Origin: Gammaproteobacteria bacterium
GTDB lineage: Bacteria > Pseudomonadota > Gammaproteobacteria > UBA4575
Length of the DNA stretch: 53,471 nucleotides
Assembly (NCBI GenBank): GCA_013001685.1
Contig: JABDMD010000026.1
Location: forward strand, 1-53,471
Direction of reading: 5' to 3'
How positions within the stretch are numbered: position 1 is the first letter of the stretch; each line of letters opens with the position of its first letter. The translations under genes were made by a program, and so were the position numbers. The notes below the pieces were generated by a model. It searched no databases, was not told the origin of the DNA, and was given only the letters and a program-made list of their open reading frames with translations. Positions 51,412 to 53,471 of the stretch are shown one piece after another.

Positions 51412-51509
51412 TGCACTTCTATAACTCTAATAAATGTTGTTTACTAAATGATTGGCATCCATGCCACAACATCACGCTATGCGGAGAGTGTGGGTTTAGG
51501 GGTTCAGTG

Positions 51510-52694
51510 CTATAACTGCGCGCTGTCAGTCTCTATAGCATTGTCATCAAAGGCGAAACCAGTCTCATTAATATAAATTTCACGTAACAACTCACGCCAT
51601 TTTTGGTATTGTTCTTCTATAGAACCAGTTAACTCAACTGTACGCCCTTCAATTTCGACTACCATCGGACTTACTTCCGCTTGTAAAGAATCTCCTAATT
51701 CACGAATTGCTTCATTATGAATTTCAGCTTCCTCACTGATGTCCATGCCATTCTTATATAAGAGAGCACCAGTAGTAAATAAACCTGGGCCACGCATAAC
51801 TCCGGCAACCATAATCAATGCAGCCACAAACTTAGTTTGTTTGGCGCGTCGCTCAACTGCGCGTCGTTGCTCGGCTTCAATCAGGTAGTATTTACGCCAG
51901 TTTTCATATGGTTCCCACATCTCACCATAAAAATTAGAGTAATGCTCATTTATAGTGTCGATAAATAAAAACTCTCTATCTCGCACTTTACGTACACGAT
52001 CTAACATGGGGTCATCATTAGCAGGCAAGCGTGTTATCAAACTTTGCCCGTTTGGTCCAGAATCTATGTAATCTGCAAAAGGATCAGGTGAAATACCTGC
52101 TGCGTAACGAATTTCAGAAGTGTTACGAATTGCGATCAGATTTTCTTCAGTTAATTTATTACGATGCTTGCGCACATCATTTGCTATGCGGTTGTACACG
52201 TACTGATAAACGTCTCTTCCAGGTTTGGTATTACGATAGGACTCATCATCTGCATAGGTTTTATATGTTTTCTCATACCATTCTTGACCTGTGCTATCGA
52301 TGACATTAATTTTTAATATCATCTCTTCGCCGTTAGAAGTGAGGATAGTGCCGCTAACGACTACATCAGCAATATAAGATTTTTCTGGAAGCACACGAAT
52401 TGCACCCCAGCCATTAGAATGTTGCAAAGTTTCTTTTAAGTGATAGGCCATAAAGCGTGATTCAGCATCACGTATGTCTTCGTGTGCGCCTTCCTTCTTT
52501 TTTTGTTTTTCTGTTATTTCTCCCTCTTCAAATAACAATATGCCTACATCAAGTAAATTACTTTCTTGTAGCTGCGTTGTTTCAGCCTCAATCTCTTCTG
52601 GTTCAGTGACTTTAATGCCTGTAGTTGAACAACCACTAAAAATAAGAATTAGAAATAAAAAGCAAAAGAGTGAAAAATTATTATTTTTATACAT
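51510..52694 (-). CDS. Hypothetical lipoprotein (394 residues)
   Basis: Signal peptide with lipobox IFSGC (C22). Residues about 48-150 (LLDVGILLFEEGE, AESRFMAYHLKETL, IADVVVSGTILTSNGEEMILKI) loosely resemble the CsgG/TolB-N/GNA1162 type of envelope lipoprotein domain; the middle has many aromatic and charged residues; residues 288-312 form a second hydrophobic segment. No family named with confidence. It starts 8 bp after the upstream lipoprotein's end; a 98-bp gap before the TPR gene may hold an internal promoter. Confidence 0.7.
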   Translation of the reverse strand: MYKNNNFSLFCFLFLILIFSGCSTTGIKVTEPEEIEAETTQLQESNLLDVGILLFEEGEITEKQKKKEGAHEDIRDAESRFMAYHLKETLQHSNGWGAIRVLPEKSYIADVVVSGTILTSNGEEMILKINVIDSTGQEWYEKTYKTYADDESYRNTKPGRDVYQYVYNRIANDVRKHRNKLTEENLIAIRNTSEIRYAAGISPDPFADYIDSGPNGQSLITRLPANDDPMLDRVRKVRDREFLFIDTINEHYSNFYGEMWEPYENWRKYYLIEAEQRRAVERRAKQTKFVAALIMVAGVMRGPGLFTTGALLYKNGMDISEEAEIHNEAIRELGDSLQAEVSPMVVEIEGRTVELTGSIEEQYQKWRELLREIYINETGFAFDDNAIETDSAQL

Positions 52695-52702
52695 AGTTAT
52701 GG

Positions 52703-53471
52703 TTAGTTAACGCTAGATGGGGGTGCGCTTGCGCTGGATTGTTGTTTTTTATATTTTCGATATTCTTCCCAAAGTTTTTCTCGCAACTCTGGATCCTGTT
52801 CTTTTTCTGCTGCCTCACGCAATTGCCTCGCAACTACGTCATCATCATTACCACTCGGAATATTTTTAGGCGAAGTGCCTTTATTTACTTGGCCGTTGTC
52901 ACCCTCACTAGATTGATTTGAACCATCTGCTTCACTACCTTCAGGTGTTTGCTGTGAACCTGCTTTAGCCATTTGTTCCTCTTTAGAACCACCTTGTTCA
53001 GAATCCTCGCCCTCTTCTCCAGCATCTTCAAATTCATCCTCTGCATCAATTCCATCTTTAGCAGCTTCTAATGCTTCACGTTCTTTAGCTCTAGCTTGTT
53101 TTTGTTCTTCGGCTTTTTCAAGCTCTCCATGTAGTTGTTTATCATATTCGCTTAGTTCTTTATCAAGTTGCTTATCTAGCTGGGCTACTTTTTCTTCATC
53201 GGTTTGTGCTCCACCAGCTTGTGATTCTTCACTTTCATTTTTTGCAGCCGCTTGCTGTTTTTCGGTACTGGTACTTTCAGAAGATTCCTCGCTCTTGCTT
53301 GCTTGTTTACTAGATGAAGATTTTTTCTCAGCCTGTTCAGAAGAAGACTGTTCATAGGACTCGGAATCAGGTTTAGGTAAGGAAGGTTTACCATTAGATG
53401 ATGAGGTACTGCTGCATGCAGCCACAAAAATGCCAAGCACAAACACAAATAGTAAATGAGCCGCTATATTC
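52703..53471 (-). CDS. Charged low-complexity lipoprotein, 5' end outside window
   Basis: Partial. The frame stays open to the right edge, where it reads NIAAHLLFVFVLGIFVAACSST, a signal peptide with lipobox VAAC; the true start is beyond 53471, so an internal GTG at 53446 is not the start. After the lipidated Cys comes a Ser/Glu/Lys/Gln-rich region, a coiled coil (KVAQLDKQLDKELSEYDKQL and neighbours) and a basic C-terminus. Likely an outer- or inner-membrane tether of the downstream system; no family recognised. Confidence 0.7.
   Translation of the reverse strand, partial: NIAAHLLFVFVLGIFVAACSSTSSSNGKPSLPKPDSESYEQSSSEQAEKKSSSSKQASKSEESSESTSTEKQQAAAKNESEESQAGGAQTDEEKVAQLDKQLDKELSEYDKQLHGELEKAEEQKQARAKEREALEAAKDGIDAEDEFEDAGEEGEDSEQGGSKEEQMAKAGSQQTPEGSEADGSNQSSEGDNGQVNKGTSPKNIPSGNDDDVVARQLREAAEKEQDPELREKLWEEYRKYKKQQSSASAPPSSVN

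Overview
The window is about 53 kb of AT-rich chromosome (roughly 40% G+C by eye, not computed) from a gammaproteobacterium. The evidence is the classical origin-proximal gene order (gyrB-recF-dnaN-dnaA facing rpmH-rnpA-yidD-yidC-mnmE-mnmG-rsmG-parA-parB-atpIBEFHAGDC-glmU-glmS), E. coli-like lengths and signatures in GyrB, DnaN, GlmS and the ATP synthase subunits, and a proton-type c subunit. I cannot name the genus.

Layout. 1-8.3 kb: pyrE, exonuclease III and an AmpG-like permease, a DUF4197 protein, an L,D-transpeptidase, an orphan ParA, and a leftward lemA-GIDE-SH3-xth operon. 8.4-14.7 kb: leftward gyrB, recF, dnaN, dnaA, with two ParB-binding parS palindromes inside recF and DnaA-box-like 9-mers in the gaps flanking dnaA. 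15.0-23.1 kb: rightward rpmH to parB. 23.2-30.3 kb: the complete nine-gene F1Fo ATP synthase operon, with a good sigma-70 promoter and a tandem 20-bp hairpin repeat in its leader. 30.5-33.7 kb: glmU-glmS (UDP-GlcNAc synthesis).

33.7-42.7 kb is accessory and partly decaying. It holds a GFA-family protein, a redoxin, OxyR with both redox cysteines, a DUF454/YbaN pseudogene, a catalase broken by one in-frame TGA, an apparently orphan cyclic-di-GMP-I riboswitch, a 24-residue membrane ORF, cyanase, a truncated nuclease remnant, a secreted M12B-type zinc metallopeptidase with a Gly-rich C-terminal sorting tail, and a DUF6174-like lipoprotein.

42.9-53.5 kb is the most unusual part: a leftward nine-gene cluster that runs off the right edge. 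It encodes two lipoproteins, a membrane-anchored TPR/PEGA protein, an 805-residue FHA-like/TM/PEGA/formylglycine-enzyme-fold protein, a small exported lysine-rich protein, a MotA/TolQ/ExbB-type channel, a degenerate Hsp70-like protein with an FHA-like tail, and two proteins that join an ExbD/TolR-like transmembrane segment (with the membrane Asp) to a coiled coil and a VWA domain. I infer a proton-motive-force-driven trans-envelope machine, related to Tol/Exb/Mot in its motor but with VWA, PEGA and FGE-fold parts replacing the usual effector domains. Its function cannot be read from sequence.
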